From Thermoplasmata archaeon (GTDB taxonomy: Archaea > Thermoplasmatota > Thermoplasmata > Thermoplasmatales > Thermoplasmataceae), in NCBI GenBank assembly GCA_021792595.1, contig JAJYUI010000003.1, forward strand, positions 1 through 39,097: DNA of 39,097 nt, given 5' to 3'. The position numbers and the translations under genes were made by a program. Numbering within the stretch: the stretch's first letter is position 1; the number at the start of each line of letters is the position of its first letter. Shown here one piece after another: positions 16,674 to 25,994 of the stretch. Below the pieces are notes generated by a model that did no database searches, was not told the DNA's origin, and worked only from the letters and a program-made list of their open reading frames with translations.

Positions 16674-17510
16674 TCAGAATAATTTTTGCTGGTAAAGACT
16701 AGTGGTATTCTTCCACTCTTCCGACTGGCTGTTTGCCATTACTCCTCTCTTTCGCGCTTCTTCCAGGATACGTGTGCTGACGTCGCTCCACCACCTCGAA
16801 TCATGGGAGAGAGAATTTCGATCAAACCCGGAAGCCACCATCATTGCCTCTGCCGAATGATAACTTGCGTAGCGGTCAAATATTATCCTGGAATTAAGGG
16901 CTCTAGATATCTCAACGATTCCGTTCACGGTTTCAGGATCGTCGTTGAATCCCCTCACGATTGGGCCATAAAATATCCATGAGTTTATTTTCTCATACGA
17001 AAGCTCCTCCAGGGCCCTCACCCTGGAATCTGGAGAAGGGGCCCCTGGTTCAAGCAAATCAGATTTATCCCTGGACAGGCAGGTGAGTGTTATCCCTACA
17101 TCTGAATTACCCCTATAGCCTGAAAGAATATCCAGATCGCGACGGACCAGCGGTGATTTCGTCTGTACCGTAATCCTGAAACCGTTCTCAAGAAGCAACT
17201 TGATTGACTGGCGTGTGAGCCGATACTTGCCCTCAACTGGCTGGTATGCGTCGGTTATTGTGGAGATGCCCACAAGTCCCCTTGGCATCCTAACGACCTC
17301 CCTACCGAGAACGCTGGCAATGTTGGATCGGACAGCCACATGCTTTCCCCAACTCTCACGGGCCTCACGGTCGGATGTAAAGTCGACTGCGAAGCAGTAT
17401 CTGCAGGCATGAAGACATCCCAGATAGGGGTTCAACGAATAGTCAAGCTCTGGCAGTCCTGATTTTGATAGGGCCCTGGCCGCCATGATCTCCTTTACCG
17501 AAATCATCAT
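16674..17510 (-). CDS. Radical SAM protein (SplB/Rv2578c-like)
   Basis: SLNPYLGCLHACRYCFAVDF (CxxxCxxC), GISTITDAYQPVEGKYRLTRQSIKLLLENGFRITVQTKSPLVRRDLDIL. Confidence 0.9.
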   Translation of the reverse strand: MMISVKEIMAARALSKSGLPELDYSLNPYLGCLHACRYCFAVDFTSDREARESWGKHVAVRSNIASVLGREVVRMPRGLVGISTITDAYQPVEGKYRLTRQSIKLLLENGFRITVQTKSPLVRRDLDILSGYRGNSDVGITLTCLSRDKSDLLEPGAPSPDSRVRALEELSYEKINSWIFYGPIVRGFNDDPETVNGIVEISRALNSRIIFDRYASYHSAEAMMVASGFDRNSLSHDSRWWSDVSTRILEEARKRGVMANSQSEEWKNTTSLYQQKLF

Positions 17511-18766
17511 GAATACCTGTCAAGAGTCGGCATCACGTTGAGTTTGTGGACAAATGACCTACCTCTCCACCTCTCGCCTGGAACCTGGAAAAAGGTTTGC
17601 ATATAACATAGGGCCTTGTCGTAATCGTCAAAGAGCATTGGTTTTGACTTGAACAGCTCCCTTATGTTTTCCCTGACATACCACACACCAACTGGCAGAT
17701 CAAACCCCGGGTAGATTTCCCGCCAGACCATGGCCCTGGCCTGCCTTCCCTTGGAACTCAGGCTTTCCAGAAGGGCGAGTTTCGTGGAATAGTAACATCC
17801 CCCAATGTCAGGGTAAGTTTTCCTCCCTTCGTACGGCTCAGAGTCTATCATAACATTAGCGTAATCGGCAAACAGGTTCCATGTAGTCCCTGGAAACCAT
17901 GCTTCTCCCCACTCATATGCCCAGTTTCCTGGAGAAAGAAGGGCTGCGAACAGGTTTCCGTTGACTTTTCTCACATACACTTCATAGTTGTTTACCCATG
18001 GATTTCTCTTGACTTCCTTGAGAATATTGTCAGAGACATTCTTGTCCACGGCAGTTATTGACCATCTGGTGGGAACAGCACGCCTGTTCTTTCCTATTCC
18101 AAGGGTTCCGGTACTGAGCATTCTTGATATTCTGGAAACGTCGATTCCCCTTTCGTAAAGATCCATCATGCCCTCTATGCTCAGTAGGTCCGTATCCCCG
18201 TAGATATACTCAACCCTCTTCTCAACCTTGACATTCCCCATGGAGAAGCCAATCATCTGGCCAGAGGGTCCCATTGGAGGAGAATGTTCGGAGAGCAGTA
18301 TGTCTTTTCCACTGAGGTTCCTGTCCAGTTTGATCTCGACATCGACTGGTTTTTCAGCAAGTGACATCACCTGAAAATCGTGCAAGAACCCCGACGGCTC
18401 TGAAGCGTTCCTTACGTTTATTTCTGTTCCTCCCCTCAGAATTGAAAGCCTCATTGAAAGGAATTCTTCCAGATCAACTCCGAGCCAGGTCTTTGGATCT
18501 TCATAGCTGCCGGTTTCCCCGAATACTGGTGGCGTCCCCGGATAGATTTTCACCTTGGGATAACCGAATCTGCCCACGAACACGCTTGGTGGGGAGGAAC
18601 CGTCTAGTGATTTGGAGTCATACGCGGTTACCTTCCTCTTGAACAGAGAAGTAACCATGACCGGGCAGTAAGATAGTCCGCACAACATTTTAGCCCCCCT
18701 GCACTTTATGCATAGTGATGGGGGAATCTGGTGTGAAGTGCGTATCTCCATTGATCTTGGAGCCAC
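17507..18766 (-). CDS. Archaeal Nre-family DNA repair protein
   Basis: N-terminal zinc-finger-like PPSLCIKCRGAKMLCGLSYCPVM, SPPSVFVGRFGYPKVKIYPGTPP; 4-nt overlap with the radical SAM gene. Confidence 0.85.
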   Translation of the reverse strand: MAPRSMEIRTSHQIPPSLCIKCRGAKMLCGLSYCPVMVTSLFKRKVTAYDSKSLDGSSPPSVFVGRFGYPKVKIYPGTPPVFGETGSYEDPKTWLGVDLEEFLSMRLSILRGGTEINVRNASEPSGFLHDFQVMSLAEKPVDVEIKLDRNLSGKDILLSEHSPPMGPSGQMIGFSMGNVKVEKRVEYIYGDTDLLSIEGMMDLYERGIDVSRISRMLSTGTLGIGKNRRAVPTRWSITAVDKNVSDNILKEVKRNPWVNNYEVYVRKVNGNLFAALLSPGNWAYEWGEAWFPGTTWNLFADYANVMIDSEPYEGRKTYPDIGGCYYSTKLALLESLSSKGRQARAMVWREIYPGFDLPVGVWYVRENIRELFKSKPMLFDDYDKALCYMQTFFQVPGERWRGRSFVHKLNVMPTLDRYS

Positions 18767-18791
18767 TAATCACTATACTATCTTTTCTTTA

Positions 18792-19214
18792 TCAGACCAG
18801 GCCACTGATGCCAAGAATGTCGAAAAGCAGTTCAGCCAGTTTCTCACTGTTTTCCTGATCTAGGGAGAGAGCCTTTATCTCCACGCTGGCAACCTTCTTT
18901 GTACTGTCAAGGTACTCCTCAAAGCGGCTCAGTATGTCTGGAAGAATATCCCTGTCTGGAACACAGGCCGAGGTTACACCCGTCTTTGCACAGTAATAGA
19001 GGAACTTTGCAAGGTAGTGATCCATGAAGTTGAACCTCTTATCACCGATCATTACCTGCACAAACTCATCCTTCCTGAACATCATCGTGTCCCCTTCTGG
19101 TATCTCTATGTGCTCACCGTATGGCTCACCGTTCCAGAAATCAAGGGGAAATTTCTTCAGTCTAATGCCCCTGGATATCGACTCAGCCATTTCCTGAAGC
19201 ATGCCGCTGTCCAT
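18792..19214 (-). CDS. Hypothetical protein
   Basis: ORF with its own CGTATTTATC element and ATG at 19214. The track start at 19298 would overlap the divergent permease gene. Confidence 0.6.
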   Translation of the reverse strand: MDSGMLQEMAESISRGIRLKKFPLDFWNGEPYGEHIEIPEGDTMMFRKDEFVQVMIGDKRFNFMDHYLAKFLYYCAKTGVTSACVPDRDILPDILSRFEEYLDSTKKVASVEIKALSLDQENSEKLAELLFDILGISGLV

Positions 19215-19241
19215 AGCGCAACGGGACAGCAGTACCTCAGT

Positions 19242-19251
19242 GATAAATACG
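19242..19251. promoter_or_regulatory. Shared divergent TATA-like element
   Basis: GATAAATACG / CGTATTTATC between the ATGs at 19214 (-) and 19271 (+). Confidence 0.4.
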
Positions 19252-19270
19252 TTTAAGGTATTCTCACAGG

Positions 19271-20908
19271 ATGACTCTTGCAGGTCTCCCCTCCACACTA
19301 CTGGAAATCATCTGGGGGATCGTGCTCACATTTCTCAGGGTCTGGATAATTGTTGTTGTTTCGATGGCGATAAGCATGGTGATTGGGACTCTTGCCGCCA
19401 GAGTTCCTTCCGCCAGGGCGATAATCATCCCCGTTGTGGATGTTCTTGAGTCGATCCCCGTGGTTGCATTCTTCCCCATAGTACTTGTCTTCTTCCTGGA
19501 AGACGTTGGAGGAGGCCTGGGTCTTGAACTCTCCGTGGACTTCCTCATACTCACTGCCACCCTGTGGAACATGATACTTGGAGCGTTTGAGGGAGTTCGC
19601 ACAGTTCCAGAGGAGTGCCTCAATATACAGAATGCCTACAGAATTGGATTGTTATCGAGGATACGACACATATATTTTCCGTCTGCCTACCCAAAGGTCG
19701 TTTCGAATATATCGCCCTCGTTTAACAGTGCACTTTTCTACATAACCCTCTCGGAGGTCATTCAGATAGGAAGCAAGAGCTACGGAGTCTTTGGAATAGG
19801 TTCCCTTTCAGTACAGTACTCCTCGGCAGGAAACATTGCAGGCATAGAGTTGCTCATAGGCATACTGGTTTTATTCATAGTGGCAAACTACTACTTCATC
19901 ATTGATCCATGGATAAGGAGTTCGCAGTCCTACACATTTGACATGGAAGTAAAGTCTACCGAAAGGCAGAATGCCAGGATCATAAACACGTTCGTCAGTT
20001 CCATAAGATACTCCACAAACCAGGTAGTACGAACTGGAGGAATGGTGGCTTCTGCCCTGGGAAGACGCAAACGAACTCGGGCTAAACCTGAGAGGCAGCC
20101 AAGACTTACGGAGCGCCAGCTGAATTTCATTGTTGGGATAATCCTGACAGCGGCGCTCTTGGTTGCAGCTTCTGCGATACTTGAAGCGGGTTTTTACAGT
20201 GCCATATTTCTCTATCTTGTGACGCCTGCATTTCTGGCGGAATCTGCAGTAGCCCTTGCTTATGACATGGGAAGAATAGCTATCGTTTACGTCATCACCC
20301 TGATAACCATGGTTCCCCTCGCAATCGTGCTTGGAACGAGAAAGCGTGCAGGGAGAGTGTTTGCTTCAGCCATTCAAACAATCTACTCGATTCCTGCACC
20401 AATATTTCTCCCCATCCTGCTGATTACTTTGCTTCCATTCATTGCTGCTTCAATTGGAGAGGGATTCGCAATGGAAATCATAGTCATCATAATCACATTT
20501 CTTTCATCAGCTTCATACATATTCTTCAACGTGTACGGGGCAGTGCAGACAATCCCTTCTGAATTAGGAATGGCCGCCGAAGCTTACTCAATAAGGGGGT
20601 GGAAGAGATTCACAAAGATTACTCTTCCTGCGGTATTTCCAAGTCTCGTTACAGGATCAGTAGCGTCGATTGGCTCCTACTGGGGAGGTCTTCTGGTAGC
20701 CGAATATGTACTATTCTCAGGGCATGAGTACTCTGTCAGTAACGGCCTAATGCTGAATCTTGACATGGCCTTGGCTAAGGGAGGTCCCTATCTCCTGTAT
20801 GCCGATGCGATCGACATGTTCCTTGTTGTGATAATTGTCATTTTCTCCTTCCTGGTCACGCTTCGGGCTTACAATATTGCACAGAAGAGATTCTCGATCA
20901 ATGTGTGA
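19271..20908 (+). CDS. ABC transporter permease with two fused BPD_transp_1-type domains (SsuC/TauC-like)
   Basis: 545 aa; two permease halves each with an EAA-like loop (EECLNIQNAYRIGLLSRIRHIYFPSAYPKVV and SELGMAAEAYSIRGWKRFTKITLPAVFPSLVTG). Confidence 0.85.
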   Translation: MTLAGLPSTLLEIIWGIVLTFLRVWIIVVVSMAISMVIGTLAARVPSARAIIIPVVDVLESIPVVAFFPIVLVFFLEDVGGGLGLELSVDFLILTATLWNMILGAFEGVRTVPEECLNIQNAYRIGLLSRIRHIYFPSAYPKVVSNISPSFNSALFYITLSEVIQIGSKSYGVFGIGSLSVQYSSAGNIAGIELLIGILVLFIVANYYFIIDPWIRSSQSYTFDMEVKSTERQNARIINTFVSSIRYSTNQVVRTGGMVASALGRRKRTRAKPERQPRLTERQLNFIVGIILTAALLVAASAILEAGFYSAIFLYLVTPAFLAESAVALAYDMGRIAIVYVITLITMVPLAIVLGTRKRAGRVFASAIQTIYSIPAPIFLPILLITLLPFIAASIGEGFAMEIIVIIITFLSSASYIFFNVYGAVQTIPSELGMAAEAYSIRGWKRFTKITLPAVFPSLVTGSVASIGSYWGGLLVAEYVLFSGHEYSVSNGLMLNLDMALAKGGPYLLYADAIDMFLVVIIVIFSFLVTLRAYNIAQKRFSINV

Positions 20909-20946
20909 CAGTTAACGGTTAAATAAGGAGTCTATCATTTCCCTAT

Positions 20947-21897
20947 GTGAAAGCTACCCCTGCGAATGAAATGCTCAATTTTGATTATGAGATGGTGATC
21001 TCCAGGAGCCTGGAAAAGGAACTTGCATTTCTTAAGGAGATAGAGTTTTCCATACCTTTGGTGTTTTTTGCCAGGCAGAGAGTTGCATACCTGAAGTTTC
21101 ACAGGGATGATGAATCGGCGGAGAACCTGATCAGGAGCATCAGGGCAAGTGGCCTGGAGTTCAAGTCTTCAGGGGGATTTTACTGGACAAGATTAAGCAA
21201 GCAGGAAATTCCCCAGTTTGACCTCAAGATAGGCCAGGATATGGCTTCAATTCCCGGGGTTGTGGGTGATGCTTTCCTTCTGGTAAACTCAGGGGCAATG
21301 AGGTGGAGAGTGCGTTTCCCCGTGGAGTCCCTGAAGGATGTGAATAGCATCATGATGTCAAGGCTTAGGTCCCAAACGGCCAAACCAACATCCCTGGATT
21401 ATCTTGGGGAGCCTAGATCTGAGAGGGATTACCTTGCAGGATATCACCTCAATCGGCACCTGGTCAAGATAGTGATGATTCAGAGGAACTCAGCTGAATA
21501 TATGGGGAAGGACCCATACTTTATGCACCCATTCCGGAAGGAATTGAAAGATATTCCGCGATTGGGGGAAACGCTGAGCGAAGTGACATTTTCAAGGGGG
21601 GCGATCGACCCCGCAGACCTGGGTGACAATAAACAAGTGATCAGGAAGGGAGCCGTCACAATAACAGAAGGAGAATGTTCATCGCTTCTGCCTGACTATT
21701 TTGCAGGAAAGGAAATGATAGACGGAATAACACCGCTGTATTTCACAGACACCTTTGATGGCGAGGTGGAGAGGCATACATGGCTTGCCGAAAGCCAGTA
21801 TGTTCGGGAAATAGTTTCACGGTATACCAGAATAAACTCAGAAAACAGGTTCGGCTCAAAATTCATCCTTCAGGAAGTCTCTGATTTTCCTCTGTGA
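20947..21897 (+). CDS. Hypothetical protein (316 aa)
   Basis: Long ORF in gene-dense context; GTG start 28 nt from TATA-like GGTTAAATAAGG; no recognised family, no Walker A. Confidence 0.7.
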   Translation: MKATPANEMLNFDYEMVISRSLEKELAFLKEIEFSIPLVFFARQRVAYLKFHRDDESAENLIRSIRASGLEFKSSGGFYWTRLSKQEIPQFDLKIGQDMASIPGVVGDAFLLVNSGAMRWRVRFPVESLKDVNSIMMSRLRSQTAKPTSLDYLGEPRSERDYLAGYHLNRHLVKIVMIQRNSAEYMGKDPYFMHPFRKELKDIPRLGETLSEVTFSRGAIDPADLGDNKQVIRKGAVTITEGECSSLLPDYFAGKEMIDGITPLYFTDTFDGEVERHTWLAESQYVREIVSRYTRINSENRFGSKFILQEVSDFPL

Positions 21898-21899
21898 AT

Positions 21900-22268
21900 T
21901 TATTGCTTTGAACTTTCCAGTTCCCTGAAGATCTCTTCGTATGGGTTTTCTTCACCTGATGTTTCTTCAGAGTATGAGGCAGCTTTGAAGATGTTATCTT
22001 TCTTGTATGTCCACTGGTTAACGCGCCAGGATTTCCCTTTTATAATGCTGACTTCCTCCCTGTGGGCCTCCAGAAGACCAAATTCCTCGAGATTGTAGAA
22101 AACGTCCCTTTCCGATGCGGAAAGAACGTTGTCGAGAACATAATCCTCGTAACCAAAGAAAGAAAGGAGAAAATCCGAAAGATCCTTGATATCCTTGATA
22201 CCCATGCCTCTCTTTCCATACACATTTTCCAGAGCGGCAATAAGCATTTCCCTGGTCATTACGGGCAA
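21900..22268 (-). CDS. Small hypothetical protein, possibly winged-helix-like
   Basis: 122 aa; DVFYNLEEFGLLEAHREEVSIIKGKSWRVNQWTYKK reminiscent of a small wHTH; abuts the convergent gene. Confidence 0.6.
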   Translation of the reverse strand: MPVMTREMLIAALENVYGKRGMGIKDIKDLSDFLLSFFGYEDYVLDNVLSASERDVFYNLEEFGLLEAHREEVSIIKGKSWRVNQWTYKKDNIFKAASYSEETSGEENPYEEIFRELESSKQ

Positions 22269-22361
22269 TGTACTCAGTCAAGCATTGTTAGTAGTTCTTT
22301 AACATTTTGGTCTGCAGTTGGAATGAGGGGGGCAATGTACCCTGATAGGGACTCCTGAATG

Positions 22362-23303
22362 TTATCCGGTCTCTATAAACAAAGCCCTGACATTCTCAAG
22401 TGCCTCAATGGAAAATCCCGCGTCGACCGTTACCGTGGAACCCTGGCGACACAATGTGCCGTCCCTGCCGGGAATGAGACAACTACCCTCATCTATCTTC
22501 AGGATCCCTTTCCTCTTTGAGCCGATGTTCGCAATCTCCCGTTCTTTTACGTAAAGTTCTATGACCTTTACAGATTTGCCTTCAGTGTGTGACTTCATGA
22601 ACCCCCATGGATGATCCTTGCGCCCTGCATATTCCTCCCTTGCAAGTTCCACTTCCTTTTCACTGTCGATGCCTATCCAGAAACTCTCTTCCCTGTAGGC
22701 ACCCATTTCTCCCCTCTTTACTATCTCTGGGAATGCGGACTTCTCAAGGTCTTTGTTGTGGTACTTTTGACCAAAGTACTCAAACGCAGATTGTTTTATA
22801 TAATAAATCCCGGCATTTATATAATAGCTCAACAGGGGTTTCTCAACAAATGATGTTATGGAATTTCCGGAGAACTCGACTATGCCATATGGGCTTCTCA
22901 TCCTCACGATGCACATGATCATCTTTTGCTGAAGTCTCTGTGAATATCTGGCGAACTCCCTGTAATTGATGTCACTTACCGTGTCGCCGTTTCTCAGTAC
23001 AATATCTTCATCCATTCTGACGCTGAGAAGGTTGTTTAGAGAGAACAATGTTCCCATGGGCTTTTCCTCCTTCAGGTAATGCATATTCATCCCCAGGTAG
23101 CTATCTCCAAACGTCTCTTCGATCTTTTCTCCCCTGTACCCGGAGAGAATGTAAACATCCCTTATTCCCATGACAGAGAAGTCAAAGAGCTGCCTGTGGA
23201 GAATTGTAACACCTTCGCTGATCTGTATGAGCCCTTTGGGAGTGTCAGGAGAGAAAGACCTCATCCTCTTCCCAAAACCTCCGGCTAGTATCGCCCCGAT
23301 CAT
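22362..23303 (-). CDS. Sugar-phosphate nucleotidyltransferase with C-terminal cupin-like tail
   Basis: MIGAILAGGFGKRMRSFSPDTPKGLIQI and FVEKP NTase motifs; C-terminal PWGFMKSHTEGKSVKVIELYVKE...IEALENVRALFIETG resembles a GMP/PMI type II cupin. Confidence 0.85.
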   Translation of the reverse strand: MIGAILAGGFGKRMRSFSPDTPKGLIQISEGVTILHRQLFDFSVMGIRDVYILSGYRGEKIEETFGDSYLGMNMHYLKEEKPMGTLFSLNNLLSVRMDEDIVLRNGDTVSDINYREFARYSQRLQQKMIMCIVRMRSPYGIVEFSGNSITSFVEKPLLSYYINAGIYYIKQSAFEYFGQKYHNKDLEKSAFPEIVKRGEMGAYREESFWIGIDSEKEVELAREEYAGRKDHPWGFMKSHTEGKSVKVIELYVKEREIANIGSKRKGILKIDEGSCLIPGRDGTLCRQGSTVTVDAGFSIEALENVRALFIETG

Positions 23304-23605
23304 CAGAACCGTTATCAGTCTATTTTTATATTACTTATTGCACAGGTATGTAACTCTTGCAAGATCTTATCCTGTAAAGTTAACTACTCAAGGCCTAAAA
23401 TAAAGGGTATCAGGTAGTCCACAGTGGTTGTGACACAAGAAATAAATATAACATGATATTCCGCATTCATATATCTGTGATTTTTCCTTAGGTGGCAGCC
23501 TTGTATGGGGCCATCCTTAACGGAAGCACCAGCAAACTGGCATGCACGCGGGTGAAGGGCTTGCGGCTGCAGGTTTCTGTGCATTCCTGTAAACAGGCGC
23601 GAGAA

Positions 23606-24964
23606 ATGGTGAACTTAATGGTTGAAAACTCAAATGTAGTGATAGAACAGAACTTGAATATGAAGCAGATTTCGCAGGTTCTTGCTTCGTGGGGCGGTTG
23701 GGTAATGGATGGATACAATTCGATTGCCTTCCTTCTTGCGGCGTTTTACCTGAGCGTGATTATGTTCCCGCCCAGTCTTGGGTACTGGAGGCTGGTACTT
23801 GTGCTAGCCCCGGTTGCTTTTGCCGGTATTGGAAGACCAATCGGTTCACTTGTTCTTGGAAATTTCATTGGTGACAGAGTTGGAAGAAAGGCGCTTCTCA
23901 CCGTATCAATACTGGGATTTTCCATATTTTCTGCCTCTAAGAGCCTGCTTCCCACATATGCCCAGGCAGGAATTCTGGCACCGGCACTCCTTTACGTGAT
24001 TTTGTTCCTTGAAGGGATTTTCGCTGGAGCGGAGTACGGTGCAGGGACGGCCCTGGCCCTTGAGAGCATTCCAAAGAAGAAGAGAAGCATCGTCGGAGCT
24101 TTCGTTCAGAGTGGTTTTGGAACTGGCTATTTCCTGGTTCTGCTTACCTGGTTGCTCATTATCAGTGGGATGACCTCAACAGGAATCGTGGATTATGCGT
24201 GGAGGTATCTCTTCCTTACAACGCTGATTCCGGGATTTATTACCCTGTTAATCAGGCTGACCACCTTTGAAAGCAGCGTCTTTGAAGACATGAAGGATAA
24301 GGGAACCGTTGCCAGGGTACCTGTAAAGAACATGGTAACTGAGTCTGGAAGCAAGGTGATCTATGCCTTGATGATAACCACGGGACTTCTCTTCATCAAC
24401 ACTGCCACCTTTTCATTCTGGTCTGTTCTCGCCTCGTCGACGATTCATTACGCTTCTTTCCCTGTGCAGTTACTCAGTTTCTCAAAATCTGACATGCTGG
24501 AAGCACTGCTGATCATCAACTTTGTTTCATTGTTGGGCGTATGGTCTGGAGGCTTTCTTGCCAACTGGACAACTAGCAGGAGAATCCCGATGTTGATCTA
24601 TGCGTTGGCATTCTCTATCCCCACTGCAGCTTTCATTTATCTGGGCTATTCACAGAACGTTGCCGTATTTACGCTGGTATTCAGCATTCAGGCCTTCCTT
24701 GAAGCGATGATATTTTCCACCCTCCCTGCTTTCCTGTCAGAATCGTTCAGCAAGAAGTACAGGTCCACTGCGATCGGCTTTATCTATAACGGTGGAGCCC
24801 TGATGGGCGGATTTGCACTTGTACTGATACTGATCCCGACTTACTACGTGAGTCTCAAGCTAGTATGGAGTTTGGAAATATATCTGGCCGCCATACTCAT
24901 GATTGCCGGCATATATCTGGTAAGGGAGAAAAAGGATCTGAAGGAGGACAGCATACTGGACTGA
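23606..24964 (+). CDS. MFS transporter (metabolite:H+ symporter/ProP-like)
   Basis: GGWVMDGYNSIAFLLAAFYLS, GRPIGSLVLGNFIGDRVGRKALLTVSI, AEYGAGTALALESIPKKKRSIVGAFVQSGFGTGYF. The track start GTG 23492 adds a 38-aa non-MFS-like leader; ATG 23606 preferred. Confidence 0.9.
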   Translation: MVNLMVENSNVVIEQNLNMKQISQVLASWGGWVMDGYNSIAFLLAAFYLSVIMFPPSLGYWRLVLVLAPVAFAGIGRPIGSLVLGNFIGDRVGRKALLTVSILGFSIFSASKSLLPTYAQAGILAPALLYVILFLEGIFAGAEYGAGTALALESIPKKKRSIVGAFVQSGFGTGYFLVLLTWLLIISGMTSTGIVDYAWRYLFLTTLIPGFITLLIRLTTFESSVFEDMKDKGTVARVPVKNMVTESGSKVIYALMITTGLLFINTATFSFWSVLASSTIHYASFPVQLLSFSKSDMLEALLIINFVSLLGVWSGGFLANWTTSRRIPMLIYALAFSIPTAAFIYLGYSQNVAVFTLVFSIQAFLEAMIFSTLPAFLSESFSKKYRSTAIGFIYNGGALMGGFALVLILIPTYYVSLKLVWSLEIYLAAILMIAGIYLVREKKDLKEDSILD

Positions 24965-24966
24965 AC

Positions 24967-25926
24967 CTAGAGACGACGCATAAGAATGCGTTCAACGGAG
25001 TGGTCAAGGTCCTTTTCAAGTATGAGGTGGGCCTTCCATTTCGTATGGACGATATTTTTCCTGTAGTTCAACCCGTTTATTTTATCCCAGATGTCCTCCG
25101 CAACAGAAATTGCCTCTTCCACGGAAAGACTTCCCAGTTTGCGAAAATATGATTTCTCTTCCTGGAATGCAGTTTCCTTCAGGATCAGGAAACGCTCGAT
25201 AAACCACTTCTTTATCCACTCCTCCCTTGCATCCACAAATACGGAGAAATCTATATAATCAGAAACGAAAGCCGAAGATACCGGATGACTGATCATATCA
25301 GACCTTGACTGCATTATGTTCAGCCCTTCAAGAATGAGCACATCAGGGTTATCCACCGTGATGAAGCCACCTGGTACAATGTCGTATTCCAGATGGGAAT
25401 ACACAGGTGCCCTAACCGATTTCTCTCCTGCCTTGACCCTGGTGATGAAATTAATGAGCGCCCTGAGATCGTAGCTTTCTGGAAACCCTTTTCTCGACAT
25501 TATCCCCCTTTCCTCCAGAACACTGTTTGGAAACAGGAACCCATCCGTTGTCACAAGGTCAACCTTGGGCTTTCCAGGAGATCTCTCAAGAAGAATTTTG
25601 AGCATTCTTGAAGTTGTGCTTTTCCCCACAGCTACGCTCCCAGTAACACCAATCACGTAGGGAACCTTCCTTGGGTTGTCTCCCAGAAATTCATTCTGTG
25701 CCTCGTAGAGCCCAGTCCTTGCCCTTATGTAAAGGGCAATAAGTCGAGAGAGAGGGAAGTATATGTCTCTTGCTTCTTCTATTGCTATTCTGTCGTTCAG
25801 CGACCTTATGGCATCTATTTCCTGCCCCGAAATTTCCACGTTGAATGTACCACGCTTCCTGGACCATTCTTTCCTGTCAAAAACCACGTATGGTGCTGAG
25901 TATGGTGCTTCAGGATCGTTCCCCAT
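24967..25926 (-). CDS. coaA: Pantothenate kinase, bacterial type I-like
   Basis: 319 aa; VIGVTGSVAVGKSTTSRMLKILL, LVTTDGFLFPNSVLEERGIMSRKGFPESYD, VLILEGLNIMQ. Confidence 0.92.
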   Translation of the reverse strand: MGNDPEAPYSAPYVVFDRKEWSRKRGTFNVEISGQEIDAIRSLNDRIAIEEARDIYFPLSRLIALYIRARTGLYEAQNEFLGDNPRKVPYVIGVTGSVAVGKSTTSRMLKILLERSPGKPKVDLVTTDGFLFPNSVLEERGIMSRKGFPESYDLRALINFITRVKAGEKSVRAPVYSHLEYDIVPGGFITVDNPDVLILEGLNIMQSRSDMISHPVSSAFVSDYIDFSVFVDAREEWIKKWFIERFLILKETAFQEEKSYFRKLGSLSVEEAISVAEDIWDKINGLNYRKNIVHTKWKAHLILEKDLDHSVERILMRRL

Positions 25927-25994
25927 TGGCCTTCCTATATGAGAGCAATGTTCATAATGAATCTGCTAAAGAAAGTAAAGTCTGGGAAGATAAT

